Positions 1-6,220 of a stretch of 10,201 nt of DNA are shown one piece after another. The notes beneath the pieces were generated by a model. It made no database searches and was not told the DNA's origin. It was given only the letters and a program-made list of their open reading frames with translations. Each line of letters begins with the position of its first letter. The stretch's first letter is position 1. Origin of the DNA: Deltaproteobacteria bacterium (GTDB lineage: Bacteria > Desulfobacterota > Desulfarculia > Adiutricales > Adiutricaceae); the NCBI GenBank assembly GCA_031257955.1, contig JAIRNQ010000094.1, positions 1 to 10,201 of the forward strand, in the 5' to 3' direction. The position numbers and the translations under genes were made by a program.

Positions 1-693
1 CAGAGGCCGATTACCTCATAGCCAATTGCCTCAAGTAGTCTCCAGGATGCCCCTGGAAGCCACGGAGAGCCTCTGTGAGGCCCGTGTAGCCGCGGGCCCC
101 TAGGGGAGTGCCTCCGAGAGCGTCTGGGAGCCTCTGAGAGCCTCTGGGCGAGTCTCAGGCCCCTGGGCGCCTTTGGGACCTTGGGCCCGTGAGACGGTGC
201 GGAGGGATCTGGCTTAGGACAAGTGAACAGGCAGAGGCCGATTACCTCATAGCCAATTGCCTCAAGTAGTCTCCAGGATGCCCCTGGAAGCCACGGAGAG
301 CCTCTGTGAGGCCCGTGTAGCCTCGGGCCCCTAGGGGAGTGCCTCCGAGAGCGTCTGGGAGGCTCTGAGAGCCTCTGGGCGAGTCTCAGGCCACTGGGCG
401 CCTTTGGGACCTTGGGCCCGTGAGACGGTGCGTAGGGTTCTGGCTTAGGACCAGCGAATAGGCGGAGGCCGATTACCTCATAGCCAATTGTCTCAAGTAG
501 TCTCCAGGATGCCCCTGGAAGCCACGGAGAGCCTCTGTGAGGCCCGTGTAGCCTCGGGCCCCTAGGGGTGTACCTCCGAGAGCGTCTGGGAGGCTCTGAG
601 AGCCTCTGGGCGAGTCTCTGGCCCCTGGGCGCCTTTGGAACCTTGGGCCCGTGAGGCAGGGTGGAGGGATCTGGCTTAGGCCCAGTGAATAGG
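1..693. repeat. 231-bp tandem repeat, three visible units
   Basis: Three head-to-tail copies with an exact 231-bp period start at 1, 232 and 463. The third ends at 693, where a fourth copy would begin but the sequence diverges after a few bases. The array probably continues beyond the left edge because unit 1 is already complete at base 1. The copies differ by scattered substitutions and no indels, and unit 3 is most diverged near its end. Each unit contains sub-repeats of AGAGCCTCTG or GGGAGCCTCTG (66-75, 126-136 and 137-146 in unit 1), the palindrome CCCCTAGGGG, and the small inverted repeat GCCTC-TGT-GAGGC. No gene could be supported in either strand. One - strand frame stays open throughout but has no start codon. 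Function is unknown; it could be an intergenic minisatellite or a protein-binding or structured array. Confidence 0.95.
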
Positions 694-725
694 CGGAACG
701 GGAAGGCCCATAAGCCGGTCCATAA

Positions 726-748
726 GTTGGATCATAGGTTGATCCAAC
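726..748. promoter_or_regulatory. perfect 9-5-9 inverted repeat, candidate operator
   Basis: GTTGGATCA (726-734) and TGATCCAAC (740-748) are perfect inverted copies separated by five bases, TAGGT. The site lies 63 bp before the dehydrogenase start codon, between the repeat array and the gene, so it could be the binding site of a dimeric regulator. A weak promoter, TTGATC (739-744) with an 18-bp spacer and GAATAT (763-768), overlaps the right arm; its match to consensus is poor. The alternative is a short RNA hairpin. The symmetry is seen directly; the regulatory role is inferred. Confidence 0.45.
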
Positions 749-811
749 AGGTAGCGGCTAGGGAATATTCGCAATCAAATATATCTTGAATTCCTTACGG
801 GAGATAGATCG

Positions 812-1843
812 ATGAAACGGGTTCTATTTTATAAGCCGCAGGACATACGGGTGGAGGAAACGGACATCCCCATACCCGGCCCCGGCGAAGTGGTCATCAG
901 AAACGTCGTCTCGCTTACCTGCGGCACGGACGTCAAAACCTACAAGCGCGGCTATAGGTTCGAGCCACCCTTCGCCATGGGCCATGAGGCTTCCGGCGTG
1001 GTCCACGCCGCCGGGGCCGGGGTCGGCAAGTTTAAAGTTGGGGATAGGGTGGTGGCCCATAACTCCGCTCCCTGCAACCACTGTTACTATTGCAAGAAAG
1101 GGCTCCAGTCGATGTGCGTGGATCTGATCCAAAACCAGTTGGTTAACGGCGCCTACGCCGAGTATCAGAAAATCCCCGCCCCCATAGTGGAACAAAACAT
1201 GTTCCTGATCCCCGACGGCATGAGCCACAAGCAAGCCGCGCTCCTGGAACCTTTCTCCTGCGCCGTATACGGCACGGCCTTGACGGAATTCGATTTGGGC
1301 GATACCGTGTGCGTCAATGGCTGCGGACCCATCGGTCTCATGTTTATCCGCATGTGCTACCTGCGCGGGGCTAGGGTCATAGCCTGCGACATGTCCGATA
1401 ACCGCCTGGCCGTGGCCAGGAAGATGGGGGCCCTGGAAACGGTGAACGTGGGCCGGGTTGAGGATCAGGCCAAGGCCGTGCGGGAACTGACCGAAGACGG
1501 CCGGGGCGTCGACGCGGCCATAGAGGCCGTTGGCCTTCCGGAGGTTTGGAGCGTGGCCATTAACATGGCCCGTCCCGGCGGTTTTGTGCTATGCTTCGGC
1601 GGCACGGCCAAAGGCCTTACCGTGCCCGTTGACACGACCAAGCTTCACTACGAACAGATTACCATCAAAGGGGTTTTCCACACCACGCCCCTTTACGTCA
1701 ACGCCGCCTTTGAGCTTCTGAAAATGGGCGCCATAAGCGCCGAGGACTTTGTCCAAAACGAGTATCCCATTGAGGATATCGAAAAGGCCATTCTGGAGCA
1801 CGCCTCGGGCAGCGTCATCAAAAACTGCATAGCCTTTGGCTAG
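812..1843 (+). CDS. zinc-dependent MDR-family alcohol/polyol dehydrogenase
   Basis: A full-length (343 aa) cytosolic medium-chain dehydrogenase that should oxidise a secondary alcohol, such as a polyol, sugar-phosphate or threonine-like substrate, with NAD(P). The N-terminal catalytic domain has the zinc ligands Cys37 (in TCGTD), His58-Glu59 (GHE) and probably Glu146. Cys88, Cys91, Cys94 and Cys102 form the structural-zinc lobe. The Rossmann domain has G170-C-G-P-I-G175, and Asp193 at the end of beta-2 favours NAD over NADP. The ATG is preceded by a GGGAGA-type ribosome site around 799-804. Similar proteins include sorbitol, galactitol-1-phosphate and threonine dehydrogenases; the substrate cannot be assigned from sequence alone. 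The PTS genes start 198 bp downstream on the same strand, so a sugar-related role is possible but unproven. No terminator was recognised after the gene. Confidence 0.9.
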   Translation: MKRVLFYKPQDIRVEETDIPIPGPGEVVIRNVVSLTCGTDVKTYKRGYRFEPPFAMGHEASGVVHAAGAGVGKFKVGDRVVAHNSAPCNHCYYCKKGLQSMCVDLIQNQLVNGAYAEYQKIPAPIVEQNMFLIPDGMSHKQAALLEPFSCAVYGTALTEFDLGDTVCVNGCGPIGLMFIRMCYLRGARVIACDMSDNRLAVARKMGALETVNVGRVEDQAKAVRELTEDGRGVDAAIEAVGLPEVWSVAINMARPGGFVLCFGGTAKGLTVPVDTTKLHYEQITIKGVFHTTPLYVNAAFELLKMGAISAEDFVQNEYPIEDIEKAILEHASGSVIKNCIAFG

Positions 1844-1900
1844 AGCCCGCTTCCATTTCCCCGTTCGCCCTGAACGCCTCCGGTGAAACGAAAAGCCTTG

Positions 1901-1930
1901 CTTGGCCTTACTTGGCCTAGCTTGGCCGCG
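1901..1930. repeat. 10-bp direct repeat x3 upstream of ptsI
   Basis: Three adjacent 10-bp units share CTTGGCC: CTTGGCCTTA, CTTGGCCTAG and CTTGGCCGCG, and a partial GCCTTG precedes them. The period is about one helical turn, so all copies face the same side of the DNA. The array lies about 110-140 bp upstream of the ptsI start. It could be a cooperative protein-binding site or simply a small slippage repeat. Confidence 0.7.
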
Positions 1931-2041
1931 GCGAAAGGGACCTACCGGGAAACGGCCGGGGGCGATCGCGGCGATGGCGGCGCCGGGAAGGGGCAGATAA
2001 ACGGCGGATAGTGACGCTTTTATGTTTATGAGGTTTTGAGT

Positions 2042-3778
2042 ATGATATTGAAGGGAACCCCGGTTTCCGAAGGCGTGGCTTTGGGCGGCGTTTACGTCTA
2101 TCTGCCATTCTTGGCCGACGTTAAAGAAAGTTATTGCCCGGAAGGGGAAAAGAAAGGCCACGTTGAGCGATTTTTGGAAAGCCGGCGGAAGGCCATAGCG
2201 AAACTGGCCGCTGTCAGGGAAGGCCTGGCCGAGGAAGAGGCCAAGATATTTGACGCCCATGAGGACATTTTAAACGACGAGGTCATGGAAGAAGAAATCG
2301 TCGAGTTGATTCAAATACACAACTATTCCGGCGACTGGGCCATACACACCGTTTACGAAAAATACGCCAGCCTCCTCAAAGGGGTGAAAGATCCCTTGAT
2401 CCGCGAGCGGGCCGCCGACATGATTGACGCCCGCGACCAGCTGTTGTCGTTTTGGTCCGGAGGCGCCAGGCCAAGCCTCTCCAAACTCAAGGCCCCGGCC
2501 ATCGTGGCCGCCCGGGATCTCTTTCCGCTGGACACGGCCACCTTGGATAGGGACAACGTGTTAGCCATAGTCACCGAGGCCGGAGGGGGCACCACTTCCC
2601 ACGCCGCCATAATCGCTCGTTCACGGGGCATACCGGCCGTCTTGGGCGTCCCCCGGCTCATGGAGTCGGTTACCGATGGGCAAACGGCGGCCGTGGACGC
2701 CTTTGGCGGCGAGTTGGTACTGGACCCGTCCCCGGAAGAGAGGGAGTTTTACCAAAAGCGCCTGGACGGCTGGCTGGCCGTCCGGAAGGAAAACCGCGAG
2801 TTCATGGCCGTCGAGGCCAAAACCGCCGACGGTTGGCGGATCGACATTGGCCTGAACGTCTCCTCGGCCGAGGACGAGGAAGTCGCCGGGGCGGCCTACT
2901 GCGATTCGGTAGGGCTCTTCCGGACCGAATTTCTTTACATGGGACGATCGGCGCCCCCTTCCGAAGCCGAGCAGGTAAGCGTTTACGAAAAAATCCTGAC
3001 GGTTTTTAATCCTCGCCCGGTTATTTTGCGGACCTTGGACATCGGTGGCGACAAAACGGCCGAGTGCCTGGATCTGCCCCGCGAAGACAATCCCTTTCTT
3101 GGCGTCCGTGGGCTGCGCCTATGCTTTTCCAACCCGGATTTGTTTTTAACCCAACTCAGGGCGGCCTTGCGGGCTTCGGTCAGCGGGCAGTTATGGCTGA
3201 TGCTGCCCATGGTTGGCAGCCTTGACGACATTCGCCTGGCCAAAAAATATATCGCCGAGGCCAAGGCCGGCTTGGCCGGGGACGGCTACCCCATGGCCGA
3301 CAACGTGAAAATCGGGGTCATGATAGAAATTCCTTCCCTGGCCATGGTTTCCGACATGGTGGCCCAAGAGGTAGATTTTGCCAGTCTGGGCAGTAACGAT
3401 TTATGCCAATATTCCTGCGCCGCCGATCGCCAAAACGCACCCGCCGCCGGTTATTACCAGCCCTACCATCCGGGCATGTTCCGGCTAATGGGCTACGCCA
3501 TTTCGGCATTTAGCAAAGCCGGCAAACCCATTTCCATTTGCGGCGAGATGGGCGGCGATCCCTTGGCGGCCGCGGTTTTGATCGGTCTGGGCCTTCGCAA
3601 GCTAAGCCTGGGCCTCTCTTCAGTGGGGGCCATGAAGCGCTTCCTCTCTACCCTTACCGTCCCCCAGGCCGAGGAACTGGCCCGGACGGTTCAGGGCTTG
3701 CCCACGGCGGCTGACGTTCAAACTTACCTGCGCGAGGCTTTGGCCGACAAGTCGCTCCCAGTTCAAGCCGCCGGTTAA
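2042..3778 (+). CDS. ptsI: PTS enzyme I, phosphoenolpyruvate-protein phosphotransferase
   Basis: Enzyme I of the phosphotransferase system: it takes phosphate from PEP onto a histidine and passes it to HPr in the cytoplasm. At 578 aa it matches the usual length of about 575. The N-terminal HPr-binding and swivelling region carries the phosphorylated His187 in GGGTTSHAAI. The C-terminal PEP-binding barrel contains LFRTEFLYM (about 292), RTLDIGGDK (about 329), NPFLGVRGLR, GSNDLCQY and the catalytic Cys500 in ICGEMGGD. I chose ATG 2042 rather than the in-frame TTG at 2036. GAGG at 2030-2033 lies 8 nt from the ATG but only 2 nt from the TTG. ptsH follows after 136 bp, the reverse of the common ptsH-ptsI order. 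No EII gene is visible. A PpsA or PpdK relative is excluded by length and by the EI-type N-terminus. Confidence 0.97.
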   Translation: MILKGTPVSEGVALGGVYVYLPFLADVKESYCPEGEKKGHVERFLESRRKAIAKLAAVREGLAEEEAKIFDAHEDILNDEVMEEEIVELIQIHNYSGDWAIHTVYEKYASLLKGVKDPLIRERAADMIDARDQLLSFWSGGARPSLSKLKAPAIVAARDLFPLDTATLDRDNVLAIVTEAGGGTTSHAAIIARSRGIPAVLGVPRLMESVTDGQTAAVDAFGGELVLDPSPEEREFYQKRLDGWLAVRKENREFMAVEAKTADGWRIDIGLNVSSAEDEEVAGAAYCDSVGLFRTEFLYMGRSAPPSEAEQVSVYEKILTVFNPRPVILRTLDIGGDKTAECLDLPREDNPFLGVRGLRLCFSNPDLFLTQLRAALRASVSGQLWLMLPMVGSLDDIRLAKKYIAEAKAGLAGDGYPMADNVKIGVMIEIPSLAMVSDMVAQEVDFASLGSNDLCQYSCAADRQNAPAAGYYQPYHPGMFRLMGYAISAFSKAGKPISICGEMGGDPLAAAVLIGLGLRKLSLGLSSVGAMKRFLSTLTVPQAEELARTVQGLPTAADVQTYLREALADKSLPVQAAG

Positions 3779-3901
3779 ACCGGCGCCGGGGCCATCGACG
3801 GCGCTTGGCCCGAGGCCCCTTAGCCAGCGGCCGGTAACCCGGTCCGTAATAACGGGTCCGAAAGGCAGTATCATTTACGCGTTTACCAATAAAATGAAAT
3901 A

Positions 3902-3907
3902 AAGGAG
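3902..3907 (+). promoter_or_regulatory. strong ribosome binding site of ptsH
   Basis: AAGGAG ends 7 nt before the ptsH ATG. It is the strongest Shine-Dalgarno match in the window, in keeping with HPr usually being an abundant protein. It also shows that ptsH has its own translation start rather than being coupled to ptsI. Confidence 0.8.
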
Positions 3908-3914
3908 CCCTAGC

Positions 3915-4184
3915 ATGTACTCCAGAACCGGTACCATAGTCAACGAAACCGGCCTCCACGCCCGACCGGCTTCCGACTTTATCAAAGCCGCCAATCGCTT
4001 CAAGGCTAAAATCAAAATCCGAAGAAAGGAAGTCCCTACGGACGTCAACGCCAAATCCATCGTTTCCCTTTTGACCTTGGGCTTGGAAAAAGGGGCGGAG
4101 GTGGTAATCAGCGCCGAGGGAGAGGACGAAACCCAGGCGGTTAACAGTCTGTTTGATCTAATAGAAACAGGACTTAAGGAATAG
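3915..4184 (+). CDS. ptsH: phosphocarrier protein HPr
   Basis: HPr (89 aa, typical length) is the small cytosolic carrier that accepts phosphate from enzyme I and gives it to sugar-specific EIIA domains. The catalytic site is His15 in TGLHARPAS, with Arg17 next to it. The second regulatory site, Ser48 in NAKSIVSLLTLG, matches Ser46 of Bacillus HPr, the target of HPr kinase/phosphorylase. Its flanking residues are well kept, so HPr kinase control is plausible, although hprK is not in this window. The gene lies 136 bp after ptsI without an obvious terminator between them, so the two may share a transcript. It is followed by a 306-bp gap with strong stems and a T-rich tail. An NPr-type paralogue is less likely because the Ser site is intact. 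Confidence 0.97.
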   Translation: MYSRTGTIVNETGLHARPASDFIKAANRFKAKIKIRRKEVPTDVNAKSIVSLLTLGLEKGAEVVISAEGEDETQAVNSLFDLIETGLKE

Positions 4185-4234
4185 CGCCCGATTGTCGCCG
4201 ACGCGAAGAGGTCGCGCCTCGCTTCCGCTTGATA

Positions 4235-4445
4235 TATAATGGCGTTGGTCGCGGTTTGCCCCAAAGGCCAACGTTGTCATCCTTCACCTTTGTCCCCTAA
4301 CCATCCCCCCATCCGTAAAGACCCTCCCGATTATTGCCCCCAGCGACGGGGATGAAAGGACGCTTTTCTGGAGGGGGTTCGGGCCACCGGACCCCCTCTT
4401 GGGCAGATGGCTTCGATGCGATCGGTGGGCGAACGTTTTTATTTT
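4235..4445 (+). ncRNA. possible structured 3' UTR or small RNA after ptsH
   Basis: A TATAAT hexamer at 4235-4240 (no good -35) is followed by a C-rich, structured stretch ending in a T-rich tail. CCTTT (4287-4291) and TCCCC (4293-4297) can pair with AAAGG (4355-4359) and GGGGA (4348-4352) to make a 10-bp stem with a small internal loop. The loop holds C-runs such as CCCCCC and CCCTCCC. A 12-bp G/C-rich hairpin and terminator-like stems follow. This could be an independent small RNA of about 200 nt or simply the processed 3' end of the pts mRNA. No known family was recognised. Confidence 0.3.
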
Positions 4446-4451
4446 TATTTT
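4371..4451 (+). terminator. terminator region with two mutually exclusive stems
   Basis: Stem A pairs 4371-4382 with 4387-4398 (12 bp, one G-T wobble, GCCA tetraloop). Stem B pairs GTTCG (4377-4381) with CGAAC (4430-4434) and CCACCG (4384-4389) with CGGTGG (4423-4428). Only stem B runs directly into the T-rich tail at 4436-4451. The stems share 4377-4389, so they compete: B resembles an intrinsic terminator and A resembles an anti-terminator. The simplest reading is termination of the ptsI-ptsH transcript. Confidence 0.5.
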
Positions 4452-4456
4452 CACTT

Positions 4457-4479
4457 CTACTTTTAAAAGTAGCTACAAT
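4457..4479 (+). promoter_or_regulatory. 16-bp palindrome and -10 box before surE
   Basis: CTACTTTTAAAAGTAG (4457-4472) is a perfect 16-bp palindrome. One base later comes TACAAT (4474-4479), a 5/6 match to the -10 consensus, 11 bases before the surE GTG. No good -35 is present, and the palindrome fills the -35/-10 spacer, where an activator or repressor could act. Transcription from this box would start only a few bases before the GTG and give a leaderless or nearly leaderless mRNA. This fits the absence of a clear ribosome site. Confidence 0.45.
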
Positions 4480-4490
4480 GGGTTTAATAA

Positions 4491-5261
4491 GTGCGTATAC
4501 TTATAACAAATGACGATGGTATCGAATCGCCCGGCCTACACGCCGCCTACAAGGCCCTAAAGCTGGCCGGCCACCAAGTTACGGCCGTGGCCCCCGACCG
4601 GGAGCGAAGCGGGCAGTCACACTCGGCCAATTTTTTTACCTACCTTCGGGTTAACGAGGCCACCATGCCCGACGGCTCGCCGGCTTTTACCGTGAGCGGC
4701 ACCCCGGCCGATTGCGCCAATATCGGTTGCCTGAGCCTGATTAAAGACCCAATCGATTTGGTGGTCAGTGGCATCAACACCGATATCAACATCGGTTACG
4801 ACGCCAATTACTCCGGGACGGTGGGAGCGGCCCTGGAAGCCGCGGCTTTGGGCTACCCGGCCCTGGCCGTCAGCCAAGAGAACTCGCCTTCGGTTGACTG
4901 GGAACTGGCCGGCCAGATAACCGCCCGGGCGGTAAGTTTGTACCAAGGCTGGGAAATACCCATAGGGACCATGGTAAACCTAAACGTCCCGGCCAAAATA
5001 ATCGACCCCACTTGGCTATGGGTACCCTTGAATCTCGTGGCCGTGCGGGAATACTACGTCATAGACATGGACTCCGAAGGGGTGAGACGCTACCAAAGAA
5101 CCCGGGACCAGCCCCACTCAACCTATGCCTCCGGCTCCGACGTGGATTTCCTGCGCCGCGGCCGAATCACCCTAAGCCCCTTGGGGCCCGTGCGCTCCGA
5201 AAGGCGAACCCTGGAGAGACTCCAAAGCCAAACCCCCGAGCGCCAAACCGACGAGCCCTAA
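4491..5261 (+). CDS. surE: 5'/3'-nucleotidase SurE
   Basis: SurE (256 aa, typical about 250) is a metal-dependent cytosolic phosphatase that dephosphorylates nucleoside monophosphates and is linked to stationary-phase survival. The metal-site residues are visible: Asp8-Asp9 in ITNDDG, Ser40 in RSGQSHS, and Asn96 in SGINTDINIGYD. The conserved YSGTVGAALEAA helix follows. The start is GTG, the only reasonable start before the ITNDDG strand that begins at residue 5. It has no clear Shine-Dalgarno, only a weak GGG at 4480-4482. The last residues, from about QSQTP onward, are encoded by a 15-bp tandem repeat that continues beyond the stop, so the tail looks repeat-derived and is unlikely to be functional. 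A good intrinsic terminator lies 140 bp downstream. Confidence 0.96.
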   Translation: MRILITNDDGIESPGLHAAYKALKLAGHQVTAVAPDRERSGQSHSANFFTYLRVNEATMPDGSPAFTVSGTPADCANIGCLSLIKDPIDLVVSGINTDINIGYDANYSGTVGAALEAAALGYPALAVSQENSPSVDWELAGQITARAVSLYQGWEIPIGTMVNLNVPAKIIDPTWLWVPLNLVAVREYYVIDMDSEGVRRYQRTRDQPHSTYASGSDVDFLRRGRITLSPLGPVRSERRTLERLQSQTPERQTDEP

Positions 5262-5325
5262 TCCAACGGGATCTAAGCCGCCGAGTTCTATGCTGCCGAG
5301 ATATAACCCACCGAGTTCGTGACCA
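5221..5325. repeat. 15-bp tandem repeat spanning the surE stop codon
   Basis: Seven degenerate 15-bp units start at 5221, 5236, 5251, 5266, 5281, 5296 and 5311. The clearest share CCGAG at their start: CCGAGTTCTATGCTG (5281), CCGAGATATAACCCA (5296) and CCGAGTTCGTGACCA (5311). The unit at 5266 matches that at 5281 at 11 of 15 positions. The period equals five codons. The surE stop (5259-5261) sits inside the third unit, so the array covers both coding and non-coding sequence. Confidence 0.65.
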
Positions 5326-5401
5326 ACTTGACTGAGGCCCCGAACGCCAAATCGCCGAGACGGTATTGTATTTGCCGCTATTTAGTTTATGAGGCATTAA
5401 G

Positions 5402-5436
5402 TAGCCATGGATTTGGTTGGCCATGGCTATTTTTTT
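5402..5436 (+). terminator. intrinsic terminator downstream of surE
   Basis: A perfect 9-bp stem, TAGCCATGG (5402-5410) with CCATGGCTA (5421-5429), has a 10-nt loop and is followed at once by seven T's (5430-5436). The orientation fits the end of a + strand transcript, presumably surE. The other strand lacks a T tract. Confidence 0.85.
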
Positions 5437-5596
5437 CGCCCGGTTGGCCTTAAGGGGCAAGGGTTTGCCCTGGGCGCTGATCCGGTAAACAGTGGGCCGC
5501 GAGGGAGCGGCTAGCTGGGAACCCCAACTATGGCCAAACCACCGGGGGATCCCCGAAGCCCCTCCGGAGGCCCCCGGAAAGCCTTCGGAGTGACTG
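5437..5596. other. GC-rich gap with strong hairpins, no gene
   Basis: No coding region is seen. Two strong inverted repeats are present: GGGCAA (5455-5460) with TTGCCC (5465-5470), and CCGGGGG (5542-5548) with CCCCCGG (5571-5577). The second encloses the palindrome CCTCCGGAGG (5561-5570). Neither is followed by a T tract. The second ends about 20 bp upstream of the extended -10 promoter. Confidence 0.5.
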
Positions 5597-5605
5597 TGGT
5601 ATAAT
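5597..5605 (+). promoter_or_regulatory. extended -10 promoter
   Basis: TGGTATAAT is a perfect extended -10 element (TGn followed by the full TATAAT consensus). No good -35 is present 17 bp upstream, and extended -10 promoters do not need one. The predicted start at about 5611-5613 coincides with the first bases of the closing stem of the RNA-like segment downstream. Confidence 0.6.
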
Positions 5606-5741
5606 GGTAATCAGTTACCGGTTCGACAAACATGGGTTAATATTTGGGCGAAATCTCGCCGCCTTTCAAACCAAGTAAGTCCAAATCGGCTTAAGTTTGA
5701 CAATCCGCCAATACGGTTGATTCGTCGGTTTTAGGTTAAGT

Positions 5742-5769
5742 CGACGGCCGACGGCCGCCGGCCGCCGAG
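5742..5769. repeat. 7-bp tandem repeat x4 within the candidate RNA
   Basis: CGACGGC, CGACGGC, CGCCGGC and CGCCGAG follow one another. The repeat supplies the 5' arm of the apical GC-rich stem of the candidate RNA. It may have arisen by slippage and lengthened that stem. Confidence 0.6.
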
Positions 5770-5845
5770 GATGGGCCGGTGGCTAGGCGGTATGCGGGTT
5801 AAGCCAAGGGAGTCGCGGGTTTTGTGGAAAGGGTGGCTGATTCGT

Positions 5846-5868
5846 TTGCGGGGGCCGCAATTTTTTTT
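5846..5868 (+). terminator. intrinsic terminator of the candidate RNA
   Basis: TTGCGG (5846-5851) and CCGCAA (5855-5860) form a perfect 6-bp stem with a GGG loop, followed immediately by eight T's (5861-5868). No gene ends just upstream, so it needs a non-coding transcript to terminate. This is the main support for the RNA at 5611-5868. Confidence 0.8.
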
Positions 5869-6160
5869 CGCTAGACGGTTAGCGGGGTTTGGCCGGGGTG
5901 GTGGGAAGGTCCCGTGGTTGGGGCTTTTCCCGGGTAGGGGAATTAGCTGGTTGATCCGGCTAAAATGGTTACTGGAAGTAGTTTGTACGCCAAACCTACA
6001 AGCCGAAATATATAGCCAACCTCCGATAAACCGCCGATACAGACATTTCTTCCGACATTGTCCCGAATAACTCGCGTTTTTTGATTTTTGGAGAAGATCG
6101 GTTTTCCCGGAAAACAGAACCCGCATGGTTAGGGCGGATTTGCGAACAGGAAATTATTGG
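5869..6160. other. intergenic stretch, no gene recognised
   Basis: No credible coding region or RNA was recognised. Small inverted repeats occur: CGCTA/TAGCG (5869-5873/5880-5884) and GTTTTC-CCG-GAAAAC (6101-6115). The latter lies 46 bp before the probable dnaB -35 box and could be a binding site, but nothing else supports that. Confidence 0.5.
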
Positions 6161-6190
6161 TTGCCGGACCGAGGGCGCCTAAAGTAAAAT
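6161..6190 (+). promoter_or_regulatory. probable dnaB promoter
   Basis: TTGCCG (6161-6166, 4/6) and TAAAAT (6185-6190, 5/6) are separated by 18 bp. The predicted start near 6197 leaves a leader of about 24 nt that includes the GGGGG ribosome site at 6208-6212. Confidence 0.45.
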
Positions 6191-6220
6191 TGCCTCCTAA
6201 TTTAATTGGGGGTCGTGGAC

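Larger units (their letters stand above)
5611..5868 (+). ncRNA. candidate structured non-coding RNA, about 258 nt
   Basis: The segment runs from a predicted start to an intrinsic terminator and its ends pair. P1 pairs 5609-5619 with 5832-5842 (11 bp, two G-U wobbles). Inside lie a side hairpin GGCGA-AATC-TCGCC (5647-5660), GGCTTAA/TTAAGCC (5688-5694/5799-5805), CCGCC/GGCGG (5705-5709/5786-5790) and an apical 10-bp stem (5754-5763/5774-5783, one G-U) with a 10-nt loop. The long stems nest without conflict, giving a rod-like fold. No hallmark of RNase P RNA, tmRNA or SRP RNA was found. 6S RNA has a comparable rod shape but is usually shorter, so that is only a possibility. An open frame starting at 5771 crosses the terminator and has unlike codon use, so a coding role is unlikely. 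Pairing is by eye, without energy calculation or comparative data. Confidence 0.55.

Noticed and set aside
1589..2260. 223-codon - strand open frame across the dehydrogenase end and ptsI start
   Set aside because: It overlaps two well-supported genes on the other strand and shows no recognisable domain.
5597..5630. tRNA- or tmRNA-like words (TATAATGGTAAT, GGTTCGAC)
   Set aside because: They are too close together for a tRNA, there is no acceptor pairing or CCA end, and no tmRNA tag frame was found.
5771..6070. 99-codon + strand open frame in the surE-dnaB gap
   Set aside because: It crosses a strong intrinsic terminator, is unusually rich in Trp and Arg, has codon use unlike the real genes, and has no clear ribosome site.
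6193..6212. CCTCC/GGGGG stem that could hide the dnaB ribosome site
   Set aside because: The predicted dnaB transcript starts at about 6197, so most of the CCTCC arm would not be in the mRNA.
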